Made by a program: the position numbers and the translations under genes. From Marinobacter profundi (GTDB taxonomy: Bacteria > Pseudomonadota > Gammaproteobacteria > Pseudomonadales > Oleiphilaceae), in the NCBI RefSeq assembly GCF_002744715.1, contig NZ_KZ319377.1:1-64000 (forward strand): DNA of 64,000 nt, written 5' to 3'. The notes under the pieces were generated by a model. The model was not told the DNA's origin. It saw only the letters and a list, made by a program, of their open reading frames with translations, and made no database searches. Every line of letters starts with the position of its first letter. Positions within the stretch are counted from its first letter, which is position 1. Shown here piece after piece: positions 45,697-54,198 of the stretch.

Positions 45697-46474
45697 CCCC
45701 CTGGTAACCCTGGACAATGCCACCGTCCGCTTCGATGGCGTGATCGCGGTCGACCATATCAATCTCAAGGTCAGCCGCGGCGACATCATTACCATCATCG
45801 GCCCGAACGGTGCCGGCAAGACCACGCTGATCAAGGCGGTACTGGGCATCCAGCCACTCAGCGAAGGTGCAATCCACCGTCAGGCCGGCCTGACCATCGG
45901 CTATGTCCCCCAACACCTGCACCTGCAACCGACCCTGCCACTCACCGTGAAACGGTTCATGGCGCTGAGTGGCGTCCCGGCCGCGGCCTGCCGCGAAGCC
46001 CTGGAGCAGACCGGTGTCGGGCACCTGCTGGCGGCCTCGGTACATCATCTTTCCGGAGGCGAACGCCAGCGCCTGCTGCTGGCCCGTGCCCTGGCCCGGA
46101 AGCCGGACCTGCTGGTGCTCGATGAGCCGGCCCAGGGCGTCGATATCAATGGCCAGGCGGCGCTCTATGACCTGATCCGCCAGCTGCGGGACCGGCTCCA
46201 CTGCGGGGTGATCATGATTTCCCACGACCTCCATCTGGTGATGGCCGCAACCGACAAAGTCCTCTGCCTGAACCAGCATGTCTGCTGCAGTGGCCATCCG
46301 GAAGACATTTCCCGGGACCCGGCGTTCATCGAAACCTTCGGCCAGTCGGTGGCTGAAAGTCTGGCGGTCTACCATCATCGCCACAACCATCAGCACAATC
46401 TCCATGGCGACGTGGTTGCCGCGGGCGACAGTGACTCTGAACACAGGGAATGCTCCGGCCATGGCCATCATTGA
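45689..46474 (+). CDS. znuC: Zinc ABC transporter ATP-binding protein ZnuC
   Basis: A 261-residue ABC ATPase: Walker A IGPNGAGKTTLIK, signature LSGGERQRLLLARAL, Walker B LLVLDEPAQGVD and H-loop ISHDLHLVM. The C-terminus is His-rich (YHHRHNHQHNLHGD and ECSGHGHH), as in other zinc-system proteins. It energises zinc import with ZnuB. I start at 45689; an ATG three codons earlier (45680) is possible. Confidence 0.95.
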   Translation: MTDPLVTLDNATVRFDGVIAVDHINLKVSRGDIITIIGPNGAGKTTLIKAVLGIQPLSEGAIHRQAGLTIGYVPQHLHLQPTLPLTVKRFMALSGVPAAACREALEQTGVGHLLAASVHHLSGGERQRLLLARALARKPDLLVLDEPAQGVDINGQAALYDLIRQLRDRLHCGVIMISHDLHLVMAATDKVLCLNQHVCCSGHPEDISRDPAFIETFGQSVAESLAVYHHRHNHQHNLHGDVVAAGDSDSEHRECSGHGHH

Positions 46475-47273
46475 TACCGTTCTGGATGACTTTTTCTGGC
46501 GGGCACTGCTGGGCGGCCTGGGAGTGGCCCTGGTGGCCGGCCCCCTGGGCTGTTTTGTGGTCTGGCGCCGCATGGCCTATTTCGGCGATACCCTGGCCCA
46601 CTCGGCCTTGCTTGGTATTGCCCTGGGGTTCCTGTTCCAGCTCCCGCTCAACCTGAGTATTGCGCTCACCTGTGTCGGCCTCGCCATGGTGCTGGTGGTG
46701 CTCGGCCGCAGTCGTGGCCTTGCCACCGACACCCTGCTGGGCATTCTCGCCCACAGTGCGCTCGCCATTGGCCTGGTGGTGCTGAGTTTCCTGCCCGATG
46801 TGCGGGTCGATCTGACCGGCTATCTGTTTGGCGACCTGCTGGCCATGACCCGCGCCGACCTGGCCTGGATCTACGGTGGTGCCGTGGCTATCCTGGTGCT
46901 GCTGTTCTGGTTGTGGGACGGCTTGCTGATGAGCACCATCCACGAGGAACTGGCCGGGGTCGAAGGGGTACCGGTGGAGCGGCTGCGGGTGCTGCTGATG
47001 CTGATGTTCTCACTGGTCATCGCCGTCGCCATGAAGATCGTTGGCGTACTGCTGATCACTGCCATGCTGATCATTCCGGCGGCGACGGCGCGGCGGCTGG
47101 CGCGGACCCCGGAACACATGGTATTCCTCGCGATGGGCTTCGGCATGCTGGCGGTCGCCGGCGGATTGATGCTGTCCTGGCAGGCGGACAGCCCGGCGGG
47201 GCCATCGGTGGTAGTGACCGCATTCAGCCTGTTCGTACTGGTCTACAGCGTGGTCCGTCGGCCCCAACACTGA
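46461..47273 (+). CDS. znuB: Zinc ABC transporter permease ZnuB
   Basis: A 270-residue inner-membrane permease with about eight TMs: WRALLGGLGVALVAGPLGCFVVWRRM, YFGDTLAHSALLGIALGFLF and AMKIVGVLLITAMLIIPAATARRLA, the last a signature of the ABC-3 family. It overlaps znuC by 14 bp. The periplasmic zinc-binding protein ZnuA is not encoded next to it. Confidence 0.95.
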   Translation: MAIIDTVLDDFFWRALLGGLGVALVAGPLGCFVVWRRMAYFGDTLAHSALLGIALGFLFQLPLNLSIALTCVGLAMVLVVLGRSRGLATDTLLGILAHSALAIGLVVLSFLPDVRVDLTGYLFGDLLAMTRADLAWIYGGAVAILVLLFWLWDGLLMSTIHEELAGVEGVPVERLRVLLMLMFSLVIAVAMKIVGVLLITAMLIIPAATARRLARTPEHMVFLAMGFGMLAVAGGLMLSWQADSPAGPSVVVTAFSLFVLVYSVVRRPQH

Positions 47274-47403
47274 ACGAGGGTGCGGTTCGCACGCGCTTGC
47301 GCCCGGATCAGGCTTCCGGCACGGGACAAAACTGGACTAAAGTGTGGGGACAGACATCAACGGGTGACCGGGACTTGCCGCCCGGCCCTACGGGGGAGCA
47401 ACC

Positions 47404-48723
47404 ATGGACGCTTCGACCCTGCTGCGGCGCCTGCCCTGGCATTACTGGCCGGCGATACTGGTACTGCTGGCCGGACTGGTGGTGACTGCGGTTATCGGTA
47501 CGGGCTACCGGGACAGGCTGCAGTCCATCGGCGAGGACCTGGCCACCAGTCGTCACCTCACCCTGGCGACGCTGCTCGAGGAGCGCATCCAGAACCTGCT
47601 GGATTCCGGCCATCAACTGGCGGCCACCGCCACCAGCAGTGAGCCGGGATTCCGCCAGCAAGCCAATGCCCTGCTGGCCTACCGCAAAGGCATCCTGGGC
47701 ATCGCCCTGGTGGAAACCGATCCCGACTGGCCCGGCGAACTGGCCCGTGCCCGGGACAACGGCCAGGTCATAGCGACCCCGGCGGTGGTGTTCCGGCCAC
47801 CCCCCCAGCCCCCGGCCGAGCAGCCCGCCCCCGACGCAGTAACGCCCGGAGCGACCGGAACAGCCGGCACCTCCCCTGCCGGCACTGACCCGGAACAGGG
47901 CCAGCGAATGTCCATGCTGTTCTTCCCGATGGCAGATAACCGCCTGGTGCGGATGACCCTGGTGCCGGAACTCTGGCTCGAAGCCACCTTTGCAGATCAC
48001 CCCCTGCCCGCCGGGGCTGCCTTGCAGGTCCACGACCTCTCCCAGCATTCGAAACGGCCACTGTTCCGCAGCTCGGGAGCCCCGGATATCAGCCATGAGC
48101 GCACGCTGCGCTCGGAACTGGCCTTTGCCAGCCGCCAATGGCTGCTTGCTACAATCAGCCCGCCCCCGGACGCGGGCCCGGCCCACACCCGGCTCTGGCT
48201 GGCAGGCGGCGGTTTGAGTCTGCTGGCCGCCTTCCTGAGCTTCTGGCTCTGTCGTCGTCAGCAGGGCCTGCAACAGGCACTGCAGGGACGCGACGTCTCC
48301 CTGGGCCTCAGCGCCCAGCAACTCGATAATGCACAGGTGGAAAAAACCATTCTGCGACAGGCGCTTAATGACAGCGAACAGCGCAGTCGGGACCTGGTAG
48401 AGCTGGCGGGCGGGGTCGTTGCGGAACTGGATGAACAGGGCCGGATCGGCTTCGTTTCGACACAGGTGACCGAGCTCCTGGACCGGCCCGCGGCGGCACT
48501 GGCCGGGCAACCGTGGGCCAGCCTTGTCAGCCAGCCTGAGCAGCGACATTTCCTGGCCTTGTTGGATGCCGCCCGCCAGGACCGCCAGGTCGAGCGGATG
48601 GACCTCAATCTGCTGGCCGCCGACGGCACCGCCGTGGCCGCCACCCTGCGGGTAAAAGTACTGAGCAATCCGGTCGATGGCGTTACCGGTTACCGGCTCT
48701 GCGCCCTGCGCCGGCCGCTGTAG
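47404..48723 (+). CDS. Membrane PAS-domain protein without output domain
   Basis: A 439-residue protein. TM1 is at about 15-34 (WPAILVLLAGLVVTAVIGTG). A periplasmic region of about 230 residues with a Pro/Ala-rich insert (PPPQPPAEQPAPDA) follows, then TM2 near 262-282 (LWLAGGGLSLLAAFLSFWLC), a coiled coil and a C-terminal PAS domain (DLVELAGGVVAELDEQGRIGFVSTQVTELLDR). No kinase, GGDEF or other output domain follows. It could be a truncated or regulatory sensor. It follows the znu operon by 130 bp but no functional link is clear. Confidence 0.75.
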   Translation: MDASTLLRRLPWHYWPAILVLLAGLVVTAVIGTGYRDRLQSIGEDLATSRHLTLATLLEERIQNLLDSGHQLAATATSSEPGFRQQANALLAYRKGILGIALVETDPDWPGELARARDNGQVIATPAVVFRPPPQPPAEQPAPDAVTPGATGTAGTSPAGTDPEQGQRMSMLFFPMADNRLVRMTLVPELWLEATFADHPLPAGAALQVHDLSQHSKRPLFRSSGAPDISHERTLRSELAFASRQWLLATISPPPDAGPAHTRLWLAGGGLSLLAAFLSFWLCRRQQGLQQALQGRDVSLGLSAQQLDNAQVEKTILRQALNDSEQRSRDLVELAGGVVAELDEQGRIGFVSTQVTELLDRPAAALAGQPWASLVSQPEQRHFLALLDAARQDRQVERMDLNLLAADGTAVAATLRVKVLSNPVDGVTGYRLCALRRPL

Positions 48724-48729
48724 CGCGGC

Positions 48730-48975
48730 TCAGAGGGTCTTGTGGGTACCATCACAAAGCGGCGGGGTTCCAGTGTGCTTGCAGCCACAGAACCACAGCC
48801 ACTCCTGTTTTTCGGCGGTGTACTTGACCGGGGTGAAGCCGCTGCCTTTATGGGAGCCATCGCAAAAGGGCTGTGACTGGCTGCGGCCACAAGCGCACCA
48901 GAAATAATTGCGCCCGCCCTCAACCAGTACCGCATACGGCGATTTTTGCGGAATCTCAGGTTGTTGATCGCTCAT
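48730..48975 (-). CDS. CDGSH iron-sulfur domain protein
   Basis: An 81-residue protein with two CDGSH-type motifs: CACGRSQSQPFCDGSHKG and CGCKHTGTPPLCDGTHK, each supplying three Cys and one His for a 2Fe-2S cluster (the second has Thr in place of Ser). Bacterial CDGSH proteins probably handle electrons or clusters. ATG at 48975 has AAGGAGAAACC in front. It converges with the PAS gene, ending 6 bp from it. Confidence 0.92.
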   Translation of the reverse strand: MSDQQPEIPQKSPYAVLVEGGRNYFWCACGRSQSQPFCDGSHKGSGFTPVKYTAEKQEWLWFCGCKHTGTPPLCDGTHKTL

Positions 48976-49051
48976 GGTTTCTCCTTCACACCTGCACCTG
49001 CGGATTGTGAGCCAATGCCCGGAAGTATAGACGCTCTGCAGCTGGCTGCCC

Positions 49052-50134
49052 TCACAGCGGCTTGAGAACCTCCGCCAGCCGACCACGGTCAACCAGCTCC
49101 ATGAACTCGTCCCCGAGACGGTCGCTCTCCGCCACTGCCCGTCGCCAGGCGCGCTCACGGCCGGCGTCATCGCCCAGGTACCTCTCGAAATCCTTGCGAT
49201 CCGGCAGCTTGCGATCCGGCAGCGTTTCCAGGTATGCCGGGGAAGGCGCTACCAGCAGTACATCCTGCAGCCGGGTGGCATCGCCGCGGCGCCAGGGCAG
49301 GGACTTGTCGAACCAGCCCGGAACAACCCTGTCGGTGAAATGCGGATAGAGAATCACCCCCGGCTGTTCATAGGGCAGATCGAGATGGTAATCCAGCAGC
49401 CCACCGTCACGGTAGACGCCCTCCGGCGCACCCGGGATATTCCGCACACCGGACATCACCAGCGGGATCGACGCCGACGCCAGCAGCGCCGGCAGCAGGT
49501 TGTCGCGGGTCAGGGCCACCCGGTGACTGGGAAAGTCCACCAGGCTGGCCACCGGCGTCGGATACCGGGCATCGTGAATGATCCCCCGCTCCATGAACCG
49601 GCCCAGGTGGCGGCGGCTTACCATGTTGGCGCTGATGGCATTCATCAGGCCCAGACCGAGACGGCCCCGGCTGTCATGCTCCAGCAGGCCGCGACTGCGT
49701 ACCACCACGATGCTGAGACGATAAAACGGGTGGTTCAGCAGGTAATCCTCGCGGCCTCCCAGCAGGGTTTCCAGGAACTGCACACTCTTGCGGGTCACTT
49801 CCGCCGGGCTCACCCCCCTGGCAAAACGCTGCGTGGTATACAGTTCGGCCAGCCGGGCCAACTGGGCTGCGGGATCATCGCTGGAGGCGATCGCGGCAAA
49901 CCGCCAGCTCCCGATAGACGACCCGATCAGCGCCCGCTGCTGGGGCGCCCGGGGCAGCCAGTGACCGAAAATGGCCTTGTCCAGACCGGACAGCCCGAGG
50001 GCCTTGGGGCCTCCGGCGGCGCCGGGGATCACATGGACATCCTGTGGCGTCAGTGGCTGCTCGTGGAGGCGCTCCAGGGCACGGCGCCCGGCCCGGACGA
50101 TAAGTGCAGGTTTACGAACCTGGATAGCTGTCAT
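49052..50134 (-). CDS. Patatin-like phospholipase family protein
   Basis: A 360-residue protein with patatin elements: an oxyanion-like GAAGGPKALGLSG, nucleophile elbow GSSIGSW, and catalytic Asp in YRDGGLLDYH. Lack of a signal peptide suggests cytoplasmic or peripheral location, and lipid hydrolysis is the expected activity. ATG at 50134 has GAGGGGAACACC before it. The oxyanion part departs from the usual GGG, so activity is uncertain. Confidence 0.85.
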   Translation of the reverse strand: MTAIQVRKPALIVRAGRRALERLHEQPLTPQDVHVIPGAAGGPKALGLSGLDKAIFGHWLPRAPQQRALIGSSIGSWRFAAIASSDDPAAQLARLAELYTTQRFARGVSPAEVTRKSVQFLETLLGGREDYLLNHPFYRLSIVVVRSRGLLEHDSRGRLGLGLMNAISANMVSRRHLGRFMERGIIHDARYPTPVASLVDFPSHRVALTRDNLLPALLASASIPLVMSGVRNIPGAPEGVYRDGGLLDYHLDLPYEQPGVILYPHFTDRVVPGWFDKSLPWRRGDATRLQDVLLVAPSPAYLETLPDRKLPDRKDFERYLGDDAGRERAWRRAVAESDRLGDEFMELVDRGRLAEVLKPL

Positions 50135-50359
50135 GGTGTTCCCCTCTGGTGGGCGGCCGCGCGTTAACGACGGGTGACAGGTTTCGGCGACACTGCATTC
50201 AGACCGGCGGGAGTTTAGCGGACTGCCCGGCAGGCGGCCAGTTACCGGACAACGCCGCACCCTGGTATGGCCGCCGGATCATCCGCTGACGCCTGAACTA
50301 TCGTTCATCATCAACAGAGCATGCTAGACTCTTGCCAAACGCCTCAAGCGGATGAAGGC

Positions 50360-51505
50360 ATGAACAAAAAGCAGCAGGAGCATGCTGTGCAACCAGAAAC
50401 CACTCCACCGACAACACCGTCGAATCCGACCCTGGCCGTCCTTGGCTTTCGCCGCCAGATCGTCTATCACCTGCATTTCTGGTCACTGGTCGCCGTTGCC
50501 CCCCTGGTGATGATTCAGTGGAACCAGGGTCACCGACTGCTGGCGGGCCTGTTGCTGTTGTTCTGCGTCAACGCCGTGACGGTCATCGCGCTGTTACGCT
50601 GGCGTCGTACCTATTTTCTCCAGGGCCGGCTGTTTCCCCTGCTGGCGGTAACCTGCGCGGTCTATTCCACGGCGATCAACGGCCACGCCGGCCTCTACTG
50701 GGCCTATCCGGCCATCGCAGGCGGCTTCTTCCTGCTGCCATTGCGGGAGGCCACCATCAGCAACATCGTGTTCGTCATGGCCATGGCAGTAATCTCGTTC
50801 CTCAAGTTTCCCGAGGCTGACTTCTGGCGCATCACCTTTTCTCTCGGGCTGACCGGCGTCTTTGTCATGGTCTTCGCCTGGCTGGTGGGGCGACTGCAAC
50901 GGGAACTGACCCTGCTGGCCACCACCGATCCGCTGACCGGTTGCCTGAACCGTTCCCAGCTCTCGGACATCCTCAATCGCCATATCCAGATGCGGGAACG
51001 CTATGAACGGGTCTCCAGCCTGGTGCTGCTGGACCTGGATTATTTCAAGTCCATCAATGACCGCTGGGGCCATAGCACCGGTGACCAGGTGCTGCAGCAG
51101 GTGGCGGGGCGCCTCCGCAAACGGCTCCGGGAAAGCGACCGGCTGTTCCGGATCGGTGGCGAGGAGTTCATGCTGGTACTGCCGGAAACCCGCCTCAGGG
51201 ATGCCGATGAGCTGGCACGACAACTGCTGGCCACCATCAGCGCGACGCCTTTCGGGGACGGCATCACGGTGACCGCCAGTGCAGGGATTGCCGAAGTCCA
51301 GCAGGGGGAAACCTGGTCCGTGTGGCTGAACCGGGCCGACCAGGCGTTGTACAGTGCGAAGAACCAGGGCCGCAACCGTCTGGTCGTTGCCGGCCGGACC
51401 GGTGTTGAGCCGATCGCCGGCGACGTGGCCGGTGACTCCGCCGGTAAACCTGCCGGTAACTCTGCCAGCGACTCTGTCAGCAACTCCCTCAGCGGCCCGT
51501 GCTGA
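50360..51505 (+). CDS. Membrane diguanylate cyclase (GGDEF)
   Basis: A 381-residue protein. Five or six hydrophobic segments (about 35-185) are followed by a GGDEF domain with TTDPLTGCLNRSQL, LDLDYFKSINDRWGHSTGDQVL and active-site GGEEF (RIGGEEFMLVLPE), so it should make cyclic di-GMP. No RxxD inhibitory site is obvious. The C-terminus carries a degenerate pentapeptide-like tail ([22 protein letters not shown]). Its last 17 bp overlap the convergent hydrolase gene. Start chosen at 50360 (GGATGAAGGC). Confidence 0.88.
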   Translation: MNKKQQEHAVQPETTPPTTPSNPTLAVLGFRRQIVYHLHFWSLVAVAPLVMIQWNQGHRLLAGLLLLFCVNAVTVIALLRWRRTYFLQGRLFPLLAVTCAVYSTAINGHAGLYWAYPAIAGGFFLLPLREATISNIVFVMAMAVISFLKFPEADFWRITFSLGLTGVFVMVFAWLVGRLQRELTLLATTDPLTGCLNRSQLSDILNRHIQMRERYERVSSLVLLDLDYFKSINDRWGHSTGDQVLQQVAGRLRKRLRESDRLFRIGGEEFMLVLPETRLRDADELARQLLATISATPFGDGITVTASAGIAEVQQGETWSVWLNRADQALYSAKNQGRNRLVVAGRTGVEPIAGDVAGDSAGKPAGNSASDSVSNSLSGPC

Positions 51506-52400
51506 AATTCCGGAAAGCGCGATAAACCTCACCGGGACTTTCATAGTGGGGGTAGTGCCCGACTCCGCGCAGACTCACCACATCGGCTGCCGGTACCAGC
51601 TCCCGGTAACGCATGGCCATGGCCACCCCGGACACCGGGTCGGCCATCCCGGAGATCAGCCGCAACGGCTGCCGGGCCTGTTGCAACGCGCCGACCCAGC
51701 GGTTGCGATGGCAGCGGCGCTCCTCCATGTAATGCACCAGGCGATGCAGGATGCCGCGTCCGTTATTGTAGGTCAGCAACTGCCAGAAATTGTCCAGCTC
51801 GGCGGCCGTCAGCCCGTGGCGGTCGCCGAACAGGCGGGAGAAATTGCGGTTGAAGGTGCCACGGGTCAGCCCGCGACTGACCAGGCCGCCCAATGGACTG
51901 CACAGCAGCTTCTGGATCAGCAGGGGCCGATGGACCTCGGGAAACAGGGCGCCATTGAGAAAACAGACGCGGCTAATGGCAAAGGGCAGGGTACCTTCCT
52001 GGTCCCGTGCCAGCAGTTCCTGGACCACACTACAACCGTAATCGTGGGCCAGCAGGCTGATCTGTGGCAATCCTAGCCCCTCGATCCAGCCCTGCAGCAG
52101 GTCCGCCTGGTCTTCAATGCTGTAGTGATAATCCACCGGCTTGTCAGAAAACCCGAAGCCCAGCAGGTCTACCGCCAGCACCCGGTAATGCTGCGCCAGC
52201 ATCGGCCAGAGCCGGCTCCAGTCCCAGCTCGCCGTCGGGAAGCCGTGCACCAGCACCAGTGGCTCACCCTCACCCGCCATGCGGCTGAAGATCGCGTGCC
52301 CTTCATAACTGAACCAGGTACCGGCCTGTTGCCAGCATTCCAGTGTTGCCGCACCGCCGGCCAACGGCGCATCTCCGGCCCGGGGTATCACCTGCTCCAT
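51489..52400 (-). CDS. MEST-like alpha/beta hydrolase
   Basis: A 303-residue alpha/beta hydrolase resembling the eukaryotic MEST group and bacterial epoxide hydrolase/haloalkane dehalogenase relatives. Oxyanion motif [10 protein letters not shown], aspartate nucleophile in [15 protein letters not shown], acid in [13 protein letters not shown] and catalytic His in GVGHYPHYE. The Asp nucleophile fits epoxide or dehalogenase-type chemistry, not an esterase Ser. Substrate unknown. It diverges from folE. Confidence 0.87.
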   Translation of the reverse strand: MEQVIPRAGDAPLAGGAATLECWQQAGTWFSYEGHAIFSRMAGEGEPLVLVHGFPTASWDWSRLWPMLAQHYRVLAVDLLGFGFSDKPVDYHYSIEDQADLLQGWIEGLGLPQISLLAHDYGCSVVQELLARDQEGTLPFAISRVCFLNGALFPEVHRPLLIQKLLCSPLGGLVSRGLTRGTFNRNFSRLFGDRHGLTAAELDNFWQLLTYNNGRGILHRLVHYMEERRCHRNRWVGALQQARQPLRLISGMADPVSGVAMAMRYRELVPAADVVSLRGVGHYPHYESPGEVYRAFRNFSTGR

Positions 52401-52596
52401 GCTCGTTCCCTGGCAAAATTTGACAGCTGAAACTCTAAATCAATCAGTGCGGCCACGCCATCTCCAGGGACCGGAAATGGCGACCGGTGCCCGCGGCGCT
52501 GGTCTCTTTGGCCCGAATCACCGTATACCGTGGAGTCGCAACGCCGTTTGGCCTAAGCTCAGTCCTGGACTCCGTGACAAAAGAAGCGAATCAACG

Positions 52597-53163
52597 ATGA
52601 CAGACAAACTTGCAGAACTGGCTGGCCACTACCGGGAAATTCTCAGCGGGCTGGGCGAGGACCCGACCCGGGAGGGACTGGCAGACACCCCGCTGCGGGC
52701 CGCCAAGGCCATGCAGTTCCTCACCCGGGGCTACCAGCAGAGCCTGGATGAACTGGTCAACAAGGCGGTGTTCGAGTCCGCCATGGACGAAATGGTGGTG
52801 GTCCAGGACATCGAGCTGTACAGCATGTGCGAACATCACATCCTGCCGTTTATCGGCAAATGTCATATCGCCTACCTGCCCCAGGGCAAGGTGCTCGGGC
52901 TGTCCAAATTTGCCCGCATTGTGGATATGTATGCCCGCCGGCTGCAGATCCAGGAGAACCTGACTCGACAGATTGCCGAAGCCATCGAATCGGTGACCAA
53001 TGCCCGCGGCGTGGCAGTGGTCATCGAAGCCCAGCACATGTGCATGATGATGCGGGGCGTCGAAAAACAGAACTCGCTGATGAAAACCTCGATGATGTTG
53101 GGTGCGTTCCGCAAATCCCAGGCCACCCGCTCCGAATTCCTCAACCTGATCCAGAAACGCTGA
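52597..53163 (+). CDS. folE: GTP cyclohydrolase I FolE
   Basis: A 188-residue GTP cyclohydrolase I: zinc ligands in [23 protein letters not shown] and [11 protein letters not shown]. It makes 7,8-dihydroneopterin triphosphate for folate or related pterins. ATG at 52597. It is 15 bp upstream of folX, a pairing also known in Pseudomonas. The 52401-52596 gap contains the promoters of the divergent hydrolase and folE. Confidence 0.96.
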   Translation: MTDKLAELAGHYREILSGLGEDPTREGLADTPLRAAKAMQFLTRGYQQSLDELVNKAVFESAMDEMVVVQDIELYSMCEHHILPFIGKCHIAYLPQGKVLGLSKFARIVDMYARRLQIQENLTRQIAEAIESVTNARGVAVVIEAQHMCMMMRGVEKQNSLMKTSMMLGAFRKSQATRSEFLNLIQKR

Positions 53164-53177
53164 CCCCGGGAGACACC

Positions 53178-53558
53178 ATGACGGCACCCTCAGGCGGCCA
53201 CCAGGCGACCGTCCGTATCAAGAACCTGCTGCTGCGGACCTACATCGGCATCAAGGAAGAAGAAATCAACAATCAGCAGGACGTGCTGATCAATGTGCGG
53301 CTGACCTATGATGCCAGCGAGGCAGTCAACAATAACGAGATCGAATCCGCCCTCAATTACCGCACCATCACCAAGCAAATCATCCGTCATGTCGATGGCA
53401 ACCGTTTTGCCTTGCTGGAACGGCTGACCCATGAGGTGCTCAGTATCGTCATGGAGCATGAAGCGGTGCAGTGGGCCGAGGTGGAAATCGACAAGCCACA
53501 CGCGCTACGCTACGCGGAATCGGTGTCTGTTACACTGCAGGCACACCGCAACCACTGA
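53178..53558 (+). CDS. folX: Dihydroneopterin triphosphate 2'-epimerase FolX
   Basis: A 126-residue tunnelling-fold pterin enzyme: [44 protein letters not shown] and [18 protein letters not shown]. The LNYRTITK segment and linkage to folE favour FolX over FolB dihydroneopterin aldolase. It makes the 2'-epimer, needed for monapterin synthesis. ATG at 53178 after CGGGAGACACC. Confidence 0.88.
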   Translation: MTAPSGGHQATVRIKNLLLRTYIGIKEEEINNQQDVLINVRLTYDASEAVNNNEIESALNYRTITKQIIRHVDGNRFALLERLTHEVLSIVMEHEAVQWAEVEIDKPHALRYAESVSVTLQAHRNH

Positions 53559-53569
53559 CGAGCGAAACC

Positions 53570-54010
53570 ATGCCAGTAAACCACCCCGAGCAACTGCGTC
53601 TACTCCTTGAATCAGTCAATACCATCGCCCTGGTCGGGGCGAGCGACAAGCCCCACCGGCCCAGCCATGAGGTCATGGCTTACCTGCAGGGTCGCGGCTA
53701 CCGGGTAATCCCGGTGAATCCGAAACTGGCGGGCCAGACACTGCTCGGGGAAACCGTCTGTGCCAGCCTGTCGGCCCTGCCCGAGCCGGTGGATATGGTG
53801 GAACTGTTCCTGGCCCCCGAACGGACCGATCCGGTAATCGACGAAGCCATCCGCCTCAACATCCCCACCATCTGGATGCAGATTGGCGTAATCAATGAAG
53901 CCGGTGCGGCACGGGCCGAAGCTGCCGGACTGACCGTGGTGATGGACCGCTGTCCGAAACAGGACATTCCCCGCCTGGGCGTGACCATCCGCTCCCGCGC
54001 CGGGGCCTGA
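53570..54010 (+). CDS. YccU-type CoA-binding protein
   Basis: A 146-residue Rossmann CoA-binding protein: IALVGASDKPHRPSHEVMAYLQGRGYRVIPVNPKLAGQ and TIWMQIGVINEAGAARAEAAGLTVVMDRCPK. Related to the CoA-binding domain of succinyl-CoA synthetase, without the ATP-grasp part. Function in bacteria is unclear. 11 bp after folX, so probably co-transcribed. Confidence 0.9.
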   Translation: MPVNHPEQLRLLLESVNTIALVGASDKPHRPSHEVMAYLQGRGYRVIPVNPKLAGQTLLGETVCASLSALPEPVDMVELFLAPERTDPVIDEAIRLNIPTIWMQIGVINEAGAARAEAAGLTVVMDRCPKQDIPRLGVTIRSRAGA

Positions 54011-54198
54011 CCTTGCGCAACAGCGCCTGAAGTCACCAGGTGAACGCGATTCCGGCCCGATCGGGTGTGTGTTACCCGCAAGTTCTGACATAATCTCGGC
54101 AACTTGCGAGCAAACTGGCGGGGGCGTTCCGGCCCCTGTCGGCACCCAGTAACAGCACATCCGGATACAGCACGCTGCCGTCCGGGCCGGAGTAGGTT

